A stretch of DNA of 64,000 bases, taken from Saccharopolyspora gloriosae (GTDB lineage: Bacteria > Actinomycetota > Actinomycetes > Mycobacteriales > Pseudonocardiaceae). The DNA lies in assembly GCF_014203325.1 (NCBI RefSeq), contig NZ_JACHIV010000001.1, forward strand, positions 5,829,501 to 5,893,500, given 5' to 3'. The position numbers and the translations under genes are program-made. The notes beneath the pieces are model-generated. The model was not told the origin of the DNA. It saw only the letters and a list, made by a program, of their open reading frames with translations, and did not search any database. Below, piece after piece: positions 1-10,014 of this stretch; position 1 is the first letter of the stretch; each line of letters begins with the position of its first letter.

Positions 1-428
1 AGGTCGGCTTCGCCGGTGGCGACTTCGCCGAGGATCCCCTCGTCGATCATCTTCAGGTCGAGCCGCACCTCGGGCCGCTCCGCGCGGAACTTCGCCACTG
101 CGGGCGGGATGAGCCCGACACCGGCGGTGTTGAAGTAGCGCACGCGCAGCACTCCGGTGCGGCCCGCGCGCAGGTCGGCGAGGTCGGCGTCGGCGTCGGC
201 GAGCAGCCCGGCGAGTTCGGTGGCGCGTTCGGCCAGCAGCCGCCCGGCCGCGGTGGGGCGCACGCCGCGGCCCACCTTCTCCAGCAGCGCGGTGCCCGCT
301 TCGCGTTCCAGCGTGGTGATCTGCTGGCTGATCGCCGAGGGCGTGTAGCCGAGGTTGGTGGCGGCACTGCTGATCGAGCCGCCGGTGACGACGGCTCTGA
401 GGACCTGCATCCGGCGGGCGTCGAGCAT
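1..428 (-). CDS. LysR-family transcriptional regulator, N-terminal part (cut by window edge)
   Basis: The minus-strand frame starts at ATG 428 and is still open at base 1, so only about 142 residues are present. Residues 1-60 form the winged helix-turn-helix of LysR proteins (MLDARRMQVLRAVVTGGSIS, then a SAAT..GYTPSAISQQI recognition helix and LEREAGTALLEKVGRG). The start of the effector-binding domain follows (LRVRYFNTAGVGLIPPAVAK). LysR regulators often control a divergent neighbour. Here that is the EamA exporter, whose start lies 155 bases away, so control of the exporter is plausible but inferred. The effector cannot be guessed from this fragment. Confidence 0.9.
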   Translation of the reverse strand, partial: MLDARRMQVLRAVVTGGSISSAATNLGYTPSAISQQITTLEREAGTALLEKVGRGVRPTAAGRLLAERATELAGLLADADADLADLRAGRTGVLRVRYFNTAGVGLIPPAVAKFRAERPEVRLDLKMIDEGILGEVATGEAD

Positions 429-583
429 GGACCCGACACTACAGCAGATCTGAAGTGTTCGTTCATTTTATTTCGATTGTGCTAATCGATCGTCCGCCGG
501 ATCGTGGTGTTCGCGGCCGCACGCTCACACCACTGCTCCGCCGACCGTCCGCGGGACGGGGCGGACCCACGAAGGGACGAACG

Positions 584-1537
584 ATGAACCATCCGGCGAG
601 CTACCTGCGGGTCGGCGCGTTGGCGCTGCTGTGGGGAGCCAGTTTCCTGCTGATCAAGCTCGCGCTGACCGCGCTGTCACCGGTGCAGGTCGCGTTCACC
701 CGCATCGCGCTCGGCGCGGCGGTGCTGGTGGTGCTGTGCGCGCTGCGCGGCATCCGGTTGCGCGGCGATCGGCGGCTGTGGGCGCACGTCGCGGTGGCCG
801 GGTTCTTCGCGAGCGCGCTGCCGTGGGTGCTGTTCAGCATGGCCGAGCGCACCGTGGATTCCGGGCTGGCCGGGGTGCTGAACGCGACGACGCCGCTGTG
901 GACGATCCTGTTCGGCTTCCTGGCGGGCACGCAGCGCGACGTGCCGCCGCGGATGCTGGCGGGCCTGGCCATCGGGTTCGGCGGCGTGCTGCTGATCATG
1001 GCGCCCTGGGACGCCACCGCGAGCGGCATCGGGCTGCTGGCCTGCCTCGGCGCGACGGCCAGCTACGGCATCGCCTACGTGCACATCGGCCGGAACCTGA
1101 CCGCGTCGCGCGACGGCGGACCCGCGCCCGTGCCGCTGGCGACGGCGGGCATGCAGCTCGTCGCCGCCACCGGCATCGCGGCGTTCGCGCTGCCGCTGGA
1201 CGGTCTCCCGCCGGTGCGCTTCGACCTGGTCGCGCTGCTGGCGGTCGCGGTGCTCGGCGTGTTCGGCACCGGAGTGGGTTTCGCGCTGAACTACCGCCTG
1301 ATCGCCGACGAGGGCCCCACCGCGGCGGCGACCGTCACCTACCTGATGCCGATCGTCTCGGTGCTGCTGGGCGCCCTGGTCCTCGGCGAGCAGATCGGCC
1401 CCCGGGTCGTGCTGGGCATCGCCCTGGTCCTCGCAGGCGTCGCCCTCACCCGCCGCACCAACCGCCCCAGCCCCCGCCGCCTGCCCCCCGCCGCCCGGGT
1501 CTTCACGGACCTCACCACCAACCACCCCATGAAGTGA
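584..1537 (+). CDS. EamA/DMT-family transporter, 10 predicted membrane helices
   Basis: The 317-residue product is an inner-membrane permease of the drug/metabolite transporter superfamily, with two EamA repeats. The first repeat runs from LRVGALALLWGASFLLIKLA to about residue 140, and the second from LLACLGATASYGIAYV to VLGIALVLAGVAL. Members export amino acids, purines or other small metabolites; the substrate cannot be told here. The frame is open further upstream to 455, but ATG 584 is preferred because a purine-rich site (GAAGGGACGA, 571-580) precedes it and the family N-terminus aligns there. It is divergent from the LysR gene, its likely regulator. The C-terminal tail is short, basic and proline-rich. 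Confidence 0.9.
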   Translation: MNHPASYLRVGALALLWGASFLLIKLALTALSPVQVAFTRIALGAAVLVVLCALRGIRLRGDRRLWAHVAVAGFFASALPWVLFSMAERTVDSGLAGVLNATTPLWTILFGFLAGTQRDVPPRMLAGLAIGFGGVLLIMAPWDATASGIGLLACLGATASYGIAYVHIGRNLTASRDGGPAPVPLATAGMQLVAATGIAAFALPLDGLPPVRFDLVALLAVAVLGVFGTGVGFALNYRLIADEGPTAAATVTYLMPIVSVLLGALVLGEQIGPRVVLGIALVLAGVALTRRTNRPSPRRLPPAARVFTDLTTNHPMK

Positions 1538-1589
1538 CCCCGAACCACCCACGCCGAAGGCCGCGCAGCGAGCGGACAAACCCCGCCCA

Positions 1590-1840
1590 CCCCGCGGCAG
1601 AAGGCCGTGCCTAGCGGCGAAGCCGTGCAGTCGGGCTGCGAAGCAAGCCTGCCTTGCGGCCGAAGGCCGTGCCTGTATTCGCGAAGCGAATAGCCCACGT
1701 CCAAAAGCCGACCACCCGCGGGTTCTCAGCTTCCTTCTCGCGAGGACAGCTTTTTCCCTCGTGGCGGAGCCACTCGGGAAAAAGATCCCGCAGCGAGAAG
1801 GACGCTGAGGTTCCGCCACCCGACCACAGAGCAAAACGAC
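1590..1840 (+). repeat. Structured dispersed element, copy 1 (long hairpin plus GAA-loop mini-hairpins)
   Basis: The core is a long inverted repeat with arms at 1735-1750 and 1794-1809 (one mismatch). An inner stem CTTTTTCCC/GGGAAAAAG encloses a smaller GTGGC/GCCAC hairpin. Upstream are short hairpins with GAA loops, for example CGGCC-GAA-GGCCG and TATTCGC-GAA-GCGAATA (about 1670-1692). Related copies lie at 5615-5698, 11932-12230 and, inverted, 35262-35520. It sits downstream of the EamA gene and upstream of the response-regulator stop, between convergent genes. I see no coding gene in it. Confidence 0.8.
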
Positions 1841-1877
1841 CGGCTCGGGCCCACCGCCCACCAAAGCCGAACGAGGC

Positions 1878-2552
1878 TCAGACCAACCGTCGATCCGTAG
1901 CCCAACGCGAGAGTTCGTACCTGTTGGAGAGCTGGGTCTTGCGCAGCACGCTGGACACGTGGGTTTCGACGGTCTTCACCGAGATGAACAGCTCCGACGC
2001 GATCTCCTTGTACGCGTAGCCGCGCGCGAGCAGCCGCAGCACGTCCCGTTCGCGCGGGGTGAGCAGGTCGAGTTCGGGGTCTCCGATGGGCGCGGAGTTC
2101 GGCCCTTGGGAGAACGCGTCGAGCACGAACCCGGCGAGCCGCGGCGAGAAGACCGGGTCGCCCGCCGCGACCTGGCACACCGCGTCGGCCAGTTCCCGCC
2201 CGGAGATCGTCTTCGTGACGTAGCCGCGCGCGCCGCCGCGGATCACGGCGATGACGTCCTCGGCGGCGTCGGAGACCGACAGCGCCAGGAACACCACGTC
2301 GGGGTGGTCGCCGCGCACTCGGCGCAGCACTTCGGCGCCGCCGCCGTCGGGCATGTGCACGTCGAGCAGCACGACCTGCGGCTCGTAGTGGGCGATGCCC
2401 GCGACGGCCTCCCCGACGGAACCGGCTTCGCCCACGACTTCGACCTGGTCGGGCGCGGTGGCGAGTTCGGCGCGCACGCCGGAGCGGAACAGCGCGTGGT
2501 CGTCGACGAGGAACACGCGAACCGGGGCCCGGTCCGTTCCGTCGCTGGTCAT
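1878..2552 (-). CDS. NarL/LuxR-type response regulator of the adjacent PspC-type histidine kinase
   Basis: The 224-residue product is a two-component response regulator. The N-terminal receiver has the acidic pair D17-D18 (FLVDDHALFRSG) and phospho-acceptor D64 (VVLLDVHMPDG). The C-terminal GerE/LuxR helix-turn-helix is LTPRERDVLRLLARGYAYKE followed by SELFISVKTVETHVSSVLRK. ATG 2552 is chosen over an upstream GTG at 2573 because GGAGGAG lies seven bases before it. It begins 37 bases after the kinase stop on the same strand, so the two form an operon. By analogy with LiaR/MacR-type systems it should regulate envelope-stress genes; autoregulation and control of the divergent PspC operon are inferred. 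Confidence 0.93.
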   Translation of the reverse strand: MTSDGTDRAPVRVFLVDDHALFRSGVRAELATAPDQVEVVGEAGSVGEAVAGIAHYEPQVVLLDVHMPDGGGAEVLRRVRGDHPDVVFLALSVSDAAEDVIAVIRGGARGYVTKTISGRELADAVCQVAAGDPVFSPRLAGFVLDAFSQGPNSAPIGDPELDLLTPRERDVLRLLARGYAYKEIASELFISVKTVETHVSSVLRKTQLSNRYELSRWATDRRLV

Positions 2553-2589
2553 GAGTCCTCCTCCGTCGACCACCGCTGCGGTCGGCTCA

Positions 2590-4032
2590 TCAGCTGGTCT
2601 TCCTGGGCATGTCCATCTGCACTTCGGTGCCCGAGCCGGGTGCGGTCTTGATCCGGACGGAGCCGCCGTTGCGCTCCATCCTCCCCTTGATCGAGTCGGC
2701 GAGCCCGTGCCGATCGTCGGACACCCGTTCCGGGTCGAAGCCGGCGCCGCGGTCCCGCACGAAGATCGACACCCGGTCCGGTTCGACTTCCGCGTAGACG
2801 CTGACCTCGCCGACCCCGGCGTGCTTGGCGGCGTTCACCACGGCCTCCCTGGCGGCGGCGAGCGCGGCGGTGAGCGGCTCGTCGAGTTCGCAGTCGCCGA
2901 CGACCACCTGCTGCACGGTGATCGCGAAGGCGTCCTCCACTTCGCCGCAGGCCCTCGTGAGCTGCGCGGACAGGGTCTGCGGTGGCGCGTCGCCCGGTTG
3001 CGCGGGGCCGGCGGGCCGGTCGCCGTCGGCACGCCCGTAGCCGTCGGGGCCGTAGAGCCAGGTCCGCAGCTCGCGTTCCTGCCCGCGGGCCAGCCGGCGG
3101 ACTTCGCGTTCCGAGTCGGCCTGCTTCTGGATCAGCGCCAGCGTCTGCAGCACCGAGTCGTGCAGGTGGGCGGCGATCTCGGCGCGTTCCTGCGAGCGGA
3201 CGCGACCGGCGCGCTCCACGTCGAGGTCCCGCATCAGCCGCATCCACCACGGCACCGTGAGCACGGCGGCACCGATCAGCGCGGTGATCGTGGACAGCAT
3301 CGCGAACTGCAGGTCGCTGGCGGTGGCCGAGCCTCCCAGGAACACCACCGCGCCGATCACCACGAGCGCGGCGCCGGAGATGATCCGCACCATCGCGGCC
3401 CGTCCGCCACCGCCGCCGAGCACCGCTCCCGCCATGCCGGAGCGGGCGCCCTCCCGCCAGCGCCGCCGCTGCGATTCGTCGGCTTCCCGCCACACCACGG
3501 CCGCGCCGACGAGCGCGACGCCGAGCGGGCCGGTGAGCCAGCCGGGCAGGATGCCCAGCAGCCCGACGGCGACCGCCAGGCCCAGCCCCAGGATGATCAG
3601 CCCGAGCCCTTGCTGGCGTTCGCGGTCGGTGACCGGGGGTTCGGCTCCGGCGCTCTGCGGCACGAAGATCCACAGCAGTCCGTAGGCGAAGACCCCGGCG
3701 CCGCCGAACGCGGCGAGCACCGCGAACGTCGCCCGCACGCTCAGCACCGACACGCCCAGGTGGTCGGAGATCCCGCTGCACACCCCGGAGACCAGCCGCC
3801 CGCCGCGGCGGCGGTACAGCTTCGGGCCGGTCTCGCGGACGCCGTGCGCCGAGTTCGGGCCGTGCACCACGTGCCCGAACGGCACGGTCGGCGCTTCCTG
3901 CGCGGAACCCGGAGCGTGCGGTGGGGCCGACGGCGCGGGGCCGTGCGGAGCGGCGGTCGCGGCGGTGCGCGACCGGTGGAGCGCGCGTTCGTGTTCGCGC
4001 TGGGACCGGGTTCTCACACCAGTGATGGTCAC
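2590..4032 (-). CDS. PspC-domain sensor histidine kinase (LiaS/DesK-like)
   Basis: The 480-residue membrane sensor kinase has a PspC domain at the N-terminus (KLYRRRGGRLVSGVCSGISD, ending near ..LLWIFVP). Several transmembrane helices follow, then a HisKA_3 dimerisation helix with phospho-acceptor His near residue 291 (AAHLHDSVLQTLALIQ). The GHKL ATPase domain has N box REAVVNAAKHAG, G1 RDRGAGFD, G2 HGLADSIKGRM and GSGTEV. GTG 4032 is the furthest start; no clear ribosome site precedes it, so the true start could be slightly downstream. The gene is followed by its response regulator and is divergent from a second PspC protein, with only 105 bases between the starts. The stimulus is probably cell-envelope damage (family inference). 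Confidence 0.92.
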   Translation of the reverse strand: MTITGVRTRSQREHERALHRSRTAATAAPHGPAPSAPPHAPGSAQEAPTVPFGHVVHGPNSAHGVRETGPKLYRRRGGRLVSGVCSGISDHLGVSVLSVRATFAVLAAFGGAGVFAYGLLWIFVPQSAGAEPPVTDRERQQGLGLIILGLGLAVAVGLLGILPGWLTGPLGVALVGAAVVWREADESQRRRWREGARSGMAGAVLGGGGGRAAMVRIISGAALVVIGAVVFLGGSATASDLQFAMLSTITALIGAAVLTVPWWMRLMRDLDVERAGRVRSQERAEIAAHLHDSVLQTLALIQKQADSEREVRRLARGQERELRTWLYGPDGYGRADGDRPAGPAQPGDAPPQTLSAQLTRACGEVEDAFAITVQQVVVGDCELDEPLTAALAAAREAVVNAAKHAGVGEVSVYAEVEPDRVSIFVRDRGAGFDPERVSDDRHGLADSIKGRMERNGGSVRIKTAPGSGTEVQMDMPRKTS

Positions 4033-4137
4033 ACGCGCGCAAGATCAGCTGCATCGGGGAATTCCCAGGGCGTTCGGGGCGCCCCTCAGGGGCGTCCCCG
4101 ATGCGTCGGCGATCGCGGCGGCTCGATAGTGGGTGGC

Positions 4138-5307
4138 ATGAACGGCAACGACAGCGTCGGCGACACCCTGCGCGAGATGTGGGAGACCCGGCCGACCCGG
4201 CCGCGGCAGGGCCGCAGGCTCACCGGGGTGTGCGCCGCGATCGGCCACCGCTACGGCATCGATCCGGTGCTGGTGCGGGTGGCGTTCGTGGTGGCGACCA
4301 TCCCCGGTGGCGGCGGCCTGGCCCTGTACCTGGCGCTGTGGGGGACGCTGCCCAACGCGGCACCCGTCGAGGAGCGGCACCGGCTGCTGCGGGTGCTCGG
4401 CCTGATCTCGCTGGTGGTCATCGGCATTCCCACCGCGCTCGCCATGCTCTACCCGCACGGCTGGCTCGTGTTCGCGGCGGCCATCGGCGGGCTGTACCTG
4501 CTGCACCGCAACCAGCGCGAGCAGGCTCCCGCCGTCGCGTCGACGCCGCCCGCGGCGGCACCGGTCGGCGAGAACACCTGGGTCTACCCGAGCTCGCCGC
4601 CGCGGACCGAGCCGCCGAGCTGGGATCCGCTGGGGGCCGCGCCGTTCGCGTGGGACCTGCCGGAGCCGTCGCAGGAAGCGGAGGCGCCGCAGCCGAAGCG
4701 GCCGTGGATCGGCTGGCTCGCGGTGGGCGTGGCCGTGGTGGCCTTCGTCGTGGTGCTAGCGGTGGGCGGCAGCGCGGCCGCCGCGTTCGCCGTGGCGCTG
4801 GGGGTGCTGGGCGTCGGCATGCTCGCCGGGGCGTTCCTGCGCGGCAGCCGGATGCTGATCGCGTTCGCGCTGCCCGTCGGCGCGCTGGCCCTGCTGCTGG
4901 GGGCCGTGGAGGACGATCAGCACTCGGCGGACTCGGAGTGGAACCCGCCGCGCAGCCAGCAGATCGTGGCGACCAGCTCGGACGGGTTGCAGGAGTACTA
5001 CGAGCACATCCCGAACGGCCGGATCACCCTGGACCTGCGGCAGCTGCGGCTCACCGGGGACGAGCGGATCGAGACCGGCGCGAGCGTCGGCAACGGCCGC
5101 GTGGAGGTGCTGCTGCCCCCTGGTCTCGACGTGACCGCGACGTGCACCACGAGCAGCGGCGCCGTGGACTGCCTGGGCAACCGCCAAGCAGGCGGCCAGC
5201 ACAACCAGCTGGAGATCAACGATCCCGGGGTGGACGGCCCCGGAGGCGGACACCTGACGCTCGACCTGTCCGCCGACAACGGAAACGTGGAGGTGCGCCG
5301 TGGCTGA
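4138..5307 (+). CDS. PspC-domain membrane protein with C-terminal toastrack/LiaF-like domain
   Basis: The 389-residue protein has an N-terminal PspC domain (RRLTGVCAAIGHRYGIDPVL, then helices ending LALYLALWGTL). Further hydrophobic helices follow, including IGWLAVGVAVVAFVVVLAV and AFAVALGVLGVGMLAGAFL. The C-terminal extracytoplasmic beta-rich region (ITLDLRQLRLTGDERIETGA..VGNGRVEVLLPPGLDVTATC) resembles the adhesin-like domain of LiaF. It is transcribed divergently from the PspC histidine kinase, and the shared promoter region suggests co-regulation by that system. Its role as an inhibitor or accessory of the kinase is inferred from the LiaF analogy. Its stop overlaps the start of the next small membrane protein by eight bases, indicating translational coupling. 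Confidence 0.88.
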   Translation: MNGNDSVGDTLREMWETRPTRPRQGRRLTGVCAAIGHRYGIDPVLVRVAFVVATIPGGGGLALYLALWGTLPNAAPVEERHRLLRVLGLISLVVIGIPTALAMLYPHGWLVFAAAIGGLYLLHRNQREQAPAVASTPPAAAPVGENTWVYPSSPPRTEPPSWDPLGAAPFAWDLPEPSQEAEAPQPKRPWIGWLAVGVAVVAFVVVLAVGGSAAAAFAVALGVLGVGMLAGAFLRGSRMLIAFALPVGALALLLGAVEDDQHSADSEWNPPRSQQIVATSSDGLQEYYEHIPNGRITLDLRQLRLTGDERIETGASVGNGRVEVLLPPGLDVTATCTTSSGAVDCLGNRQAGGQHNQLEINDPGVDGPGGGHLTLDLSADNGNVEVRRG

Positions 5308-5506
5308 TGACGCCCGCGATGAAACGAGCTCGGCCCACCGCCCGGACACCCCGCTGCTGGTGGCGGGAGCTCTCGCGCTGACCGTGTCGGGTTCGGTGTT
5401 GTTCGGCGGCTCGCAGGACTTCTGGATCGAGTGGTCCCTGGCGGGCGCCGCGGTCCTGGTCGGCATCTTCCTGCTGATCGCCTCGATGCGGCGCCGGGAC
5501 CGGTGA
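5300..5506 (+). CDS. Small two-helix membrane protein coupled to the PspC gene
   Basis: This is a 68-residue protein with GTG start at 5300, overlapping the end of the PspC gene. A short charged N-terminus (MADDARDETSSAHRPD) is followed by two hydrophobic helices (PLLVAGALALTVSGSVLF and WSLAGAAVLVGIFLLIAS) and a basic end, RRRDR. The positive-inside rule would put the C-terminus in the cytoplasm. No enzymatic motif is visible and I do not recognise a named family. The overlap makes it a co-translated partner of the PspC protein, probably an accessory part of the same envelope-stress module. Confidence 0.78.
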   Translation: MADDARDETSSAHRPDTPLLVAGALALTVSGSVLFGGSQDFWIEWSLAGAAVLVGIFLLIASMRRRDR

Positions 5507-5614
5507 GCTCAAAGCCTGTCTTTGACCTTGCCGTGCCAGATGAGCGTCGTTTTGGTCCGTGCCTTGTCAGCGGCGGGGCCGCTGAGCAGTGACCAGCCAG
5601 AGCAACCGGCACCT

Positions 5615-5698
5615 CTCAGCGGCCTTCTCGCGAGGACAGCGATTTCGCCGTGTACGGCGTGCATGAGAAATCGATCCCGCAGCGAGAAGCCCGCTGAG
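5615..5698 (+). repeat. Structured dispersed element, copy 2 (diverged, hairpin core only)
   Basis: The arms CTCAGCGGCCTTCTCG (5615-5630) and CGAGAAGCCCGCTGAG (5683-5698) pair with one mismatch. The inner stem differs from the other copies in sequence but keeps the pairing: CGATTTC (5640-5646) with GAAATCG (5667-5673), and a top hairpin CGCCG-TGTA-CGGCG. The GAA-loop array found beside the other copies is missing here. The conserved tail GCTGAGGTTCCGCCACCC is present. It lies in the 297-base gap before the LacI gene. Confidence 0.75.
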
Positions 5699-5803
5699 GT
5701 TCCGCCACCCGCCCCGCCATGCGGGCCGAGTTGAAAAACGGTGCTCTACGCTGCCATCCGATGTCTGCCTCGACCGCAGTGCAGGCGAAGGGGGAGGAAG
5801 CGG

Positions 5804-6826
5804 ATGAGCGTGCCCGGCGGGCGGCCGACGCTGGAGGACGTGGCGGCTCGGGCGGGGGTGTCGCGCGCGACGGTGTCCCGGGTGATCAACGACTCGCCGC
5901 GGGTGAGCCCCGAGGCGCGCGACCAGGTGGCCGCCGCGGTCCGCGACCTCGGCTACGTGCCCAACCGCGCGGCCCGCGCGCTGGTCACCCGGCGCACCGG
6001 CGCGGTCGCGCTGGTGCTCTCGGAACCGGAGAACAAGTTCTTCGACGACCCGTTCTTCGCCTCCACGGTCCGCATCGTCTCCCAGCACCTCTCCGCCGGG
6101 GACAGCCAGATGGTGCTGCTGATGGTGCACCGGCCGGACGATCACGCGCGGATCGCCCGCTACCTGGCCGCCGGGCACGTGGACGGCGCGCTGGTGCTCG
6201 CTCCGCACCGCGACGATCCGCTGCCGGAGGCGGTGCGGGAGCTGCCGCTGCCGGTGGTGTTCGGCGGCAGGCCGTGGATCCCCGAGCACGGCCTGCACCT
6301 GGTGGACCACGACAACGTGGGCGGTGGCAGGCAGGCCACCGAGCACCTGCTGTCGCTGGGCAGGCGCGGCGTCGTGACCGTCGCGGGCCCGCAGGACGAG
6401 TACGCGGGCCTGGAGCGGTTGCAGGGGTGGCGGGAGGCGACCGGGGTTGACGACGCGGCGACGGCGCTGCGCGCCGAGCCCGGCGGGTTCACCGAGCAGG
6501 GCGGCGAGCGGGCCATGGCCGCGCTGCTGGCCCGGGTGCCGGACCTGGACGCGGTGTTCGTGGCGAACGACCTGATGGCGAAGGGCGCGCTGCGGGCGCT
6601 GCGCGCGGCCGGTCGACGGGTGCCGCGGGACGTGGCGGTCGTGGGGTTCGACGACCAGCCCGCGATCGCGCCGCACACCGATCCCCCGCTCACGACGATC
6701 CGGCAGGACCCGGCGTTGCGCACGGTGCACATGGTGGAGCTGATGCGGCGGTTGATCGCGGGCGAGCGGGTCGCGCCCGGCCGGGAGATCCTGCCCGTGG
6801 AGCTCGTCCGCCGGGACTCCGCGTGA
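5804..6826 (+). CDS. LacI-family transcriptional regulator (CebR-like)
   Basis: The 340-residue repressor has a LacI helix-turn-helix at residues 8-55 (PTLEDVAARAGVSRATVSRV, INDSPRVSPEARDQV). A periplasmic-binding-protein-like sugar-sensing domain follows (TGAVALVLSEPENKFFDDPF ... VAVVGFDDQPAIAPHTDPPL). A purine-rich ribosome site (GGGGGAGGAAG) stands just before ATG 5804. The next gene is a secreted GH16 glucanase, and a perfect palindrome of the LacI/CebR type (TGAGAGCGCTCTCA, 7080-7093) lies in the glucanase promoter region. The simplest reading is a local repressor released by a beta-glucan oligosaccharide; the ligand is inferred. Confidence 0.9.
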   Translation: MSVPGGRPTLEDVAARAGVSRATVSRVINDSPRVSPEARDQVAAAVRDLGYVPNRAARALVTRRTGAVALVLSEPENKFFDDPFFASTVRIVSQHLSAGDSQMVLLMVHRPDDHARIARYLAAGHVDGALVLAPHRDDPLPEAVRELPLPVVFGGRPWIPEHGLHLVDHDNVGGGRQATEHLLSLGRRGVVTVAGPQDEYAGLERLQGWREATGVDDAATALRAEPGGFTEQGGERAMAALLARVPDLDAVFVANDLMAKGALRALRAAGRRVPRDVAVVGFDDQPAIAPHTDPPLTTIRQDPALRTVHMVELMRRLIAGERVAPGREILPVELVRRDSA

Positions 6827-7079
6827 TCGTCCGATCGGGTGGTCGAATTCCGTTCTCCCCGCATCGGGAGCGGCGAAAGAAGATCATCGAATCGGGCATT
6901 CGAATGGACGCGCGGGGCATTGTTTCCGGCCAATACTGGCAATAACGGTGATAATCGATTCGCCGAATCGCACAACCGGGTTCCGATGACCGTCCAATAG
7001 CGGCCGATCGGCGTAATCAGCCCGGGACTGCATCGATATAGCCTTTACCGGAACGTTTCAGGTGAGCAGCCTGTTCCGT

Positions 7080-7093
7080 TGAGAGCGCTCTCA
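7080..7093. promoter_or_regulatory. LacI/CebR-type operator upstream of the GH16 gene
   Basis: TGAGAGCGCTCTCA is a perfect 14-bp palindrome with the central GAGCGCTC core typical of LacI-family operators that control cellulose and glucan use in actinomycetes. It lies 33 bases before the GTG start of the glucanase, where binding would block transcription. The LacI gene immediately upstream is the obvious candidate binder (inference). Confidence 0.75.
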
Positions 7094-7125
7094 CCCTTCA
7101 ACGTCCCCCCGCGAAGGAGATTTTC

Positions 7126-8046
7126 GTGTCCCGAACCGGTTTCAAGGCGGCAGCAGGCAGCACGCTCGCCGCGCTTTGCCTGTTCCCGTTCGCCACCGCC
7201 TCGGCCACCCCCGCGCCGGCCGCCCCCGCGGCGCAGCCGAAGGCCGAGGTGTTCTTCGACGACTTCTCCGGTGCCGAGCTCGACCGCTCCAAGTGGCAGG
7301 TCGAGGTCACCGGGGAGAACTTCGGCACGGTCAACCAGGAGCAGCAGGCGTACGTCGACTCCCCCGAGACCATCTACATCGAGCACGACGACGCGTCGAC
7401 CGGTGCCACCAACGGTGCGCTGGCCCTGCACGCGCGCAACACCCCCGGCTTCCAGGCTCCCGACGGGAACACCTACGACTTCCAGTCGGGCCGGGTCAAC
7501 ACGAAGGACAAGTTCGAGTTCACCCACGGCAGCTACTCGGCGCGGCTGAAGCTGCCCGAGGGCGGCACCAGCCCGGGTCTGTGGCCCGCCTGGTGGTCGC
7601 TGGGCGCGAACATGGACGAGGTGGGCTGGCCGCAGAACGGTGAAGTCGACATCATGGAGAGCGTCGGCGAGCCGTGGACGAGCGTCGCGCTGCACGGTCC
7701 CGAGTACCACGGCGACACCCCGATCGCTGGCCAGCAGCAGTTCGAGGGCATGGACCCCGCGGACTGGCACACCTACAAGGTGGACTGGACGACCGACGGA
7801 TTCATCTTCTCCGTCGACGACAAGCAGATCTACGAGATCACCCGCGCCGAAATGGAGCAGAACGGCTGGACTTGGGTCTACGACGACCCGCAGTTCATGA
7901 TTCTGAACTTCGCCACCGGCGGACAGTTCCCGAACGGCGTCAACGGCGTGACCGAACCCTATTTCGGACTGCCGCAGGAATCGGTCGACAAGATCAAGTC
8001 GGGCAATGCCCGCTACTTGATCGACTGGGTCCGCGTCGAACAGTGA
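7126..8046 (+). CDS. Secreted glycoside hydrolase family 16 (beta-glucanase type)
   Basis: The 306-residue precursor has a Sec signal peptide (AAGSTLAALCLFPFATASA, cleavage probably after A27) and a short Ala/Pro linker. A single GH16 jelly-roll domain follows. The catalytic signature EVDIME is at residues 173-178, giving nucleophile E173, assisting D175 and acid/base E178; the surrounding WPAWWSLG and WHTYKVDWT motifs are typical. The enzyme should hydrolyse beta-1,3 or beta-1,3-1,4 glucans outside the cell; the exact linkage is not readable. The GTG start at 7126 follows AAGGAGA. A LacI-type operator precedes it and a LacI gene lies upstream, so induction by oligosaccharides is likely. No carbohydrate-binding module is attached. 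Confidence 0.93.
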   Translation: MSRTGFKAAAGSTLAALCLFPFATASATPAPAAPAAQPKAEVFFDDFSGAELDRSKWQVEVTGENFGTVNQEQQAYVDSPETIYIEHDDASTGATNGALALHARNTPGFQAPDGNTYDFQSGRVNTKDKFEFTHGSYSARLKLPEGGTSPGLWPAWWSLGANMDEVGWPQNGEVDIMESVGEPWTSVALHGPEYHGDTPIAGQQQFEGMDPADWHTYKVDWTTDGFIFSVDDKQIYEITRAEMEQNGWTWVYDDPQFMILNFATGGQFPNGVNGVTEPYFGLPQESVDKIKSGNARYLIDWVRVEQ

Positions 8047-8167
8047 TTCCCGATCACGTGCGTCGTGATCCGCGCCCACGACGCCCGTGAACCGGGTGGA
8101 GGCGTCGCCCCGGTACGTGCCCGGTCCGATCCCGGCCGCACCGCGGGCCACGCCCCCGAACTTCTGA

Positions 8168-8216
8168 AGTGAACGGACCGTTCGTCCAAGCTGCTTGGAC
8201 GAACGGTCCGTTCACT
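8168..8216. repeat. Dispersed palindrome, copy 1 (perfect 23-bp arms)
   Basis: Arms at 8168-8190 and 8194-8216 are perfectly complementary around a CTG loop, and the left arm begins AGTGAACGGACCGTTCGTCC. It lies between the convergent GH16 and guaA genes, next to the guaA terminator. It is the most perfect of about 21 copies in the window. Confidence 0.9.
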
Positions 8217-8235
8217 CATGTCACCCGAGGACGCA

Positions 8236-8268
8236 GAACGGCCCGCGCGATGTCCGCGCGGGCCGTTC
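8236..8268 (-). terminator. Rho-independent-type hairpin downstream of guaA
   Basis: Arms GAACGGCCCGCGCG (8236-8249) and CGCGCGGGCCGTTC (8255-8268) pair perfectly across an ATGTC loop. The hairpin sits 21 bases after the guaA stop. There is no strong T tract, as is common for actinomycete terminators. Confidence 0.75.
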
Positions 8269-8288
8269 GCCTCACTTCCGGAGCCGGG

Positions 8289-9899
<1,611 letters not shown>

Positions 9900-10014
9900 G
9901 TCGTCGAAACCTCCAGGCGAATGCGTGCGCTGCACCCATCATCCCAGCTAGCCCGCACCACCCGGCCAGCGGCTCCGCCACCTGCCGAGCTCACGCGTCC
10001 GGCCGCCACCGCGA

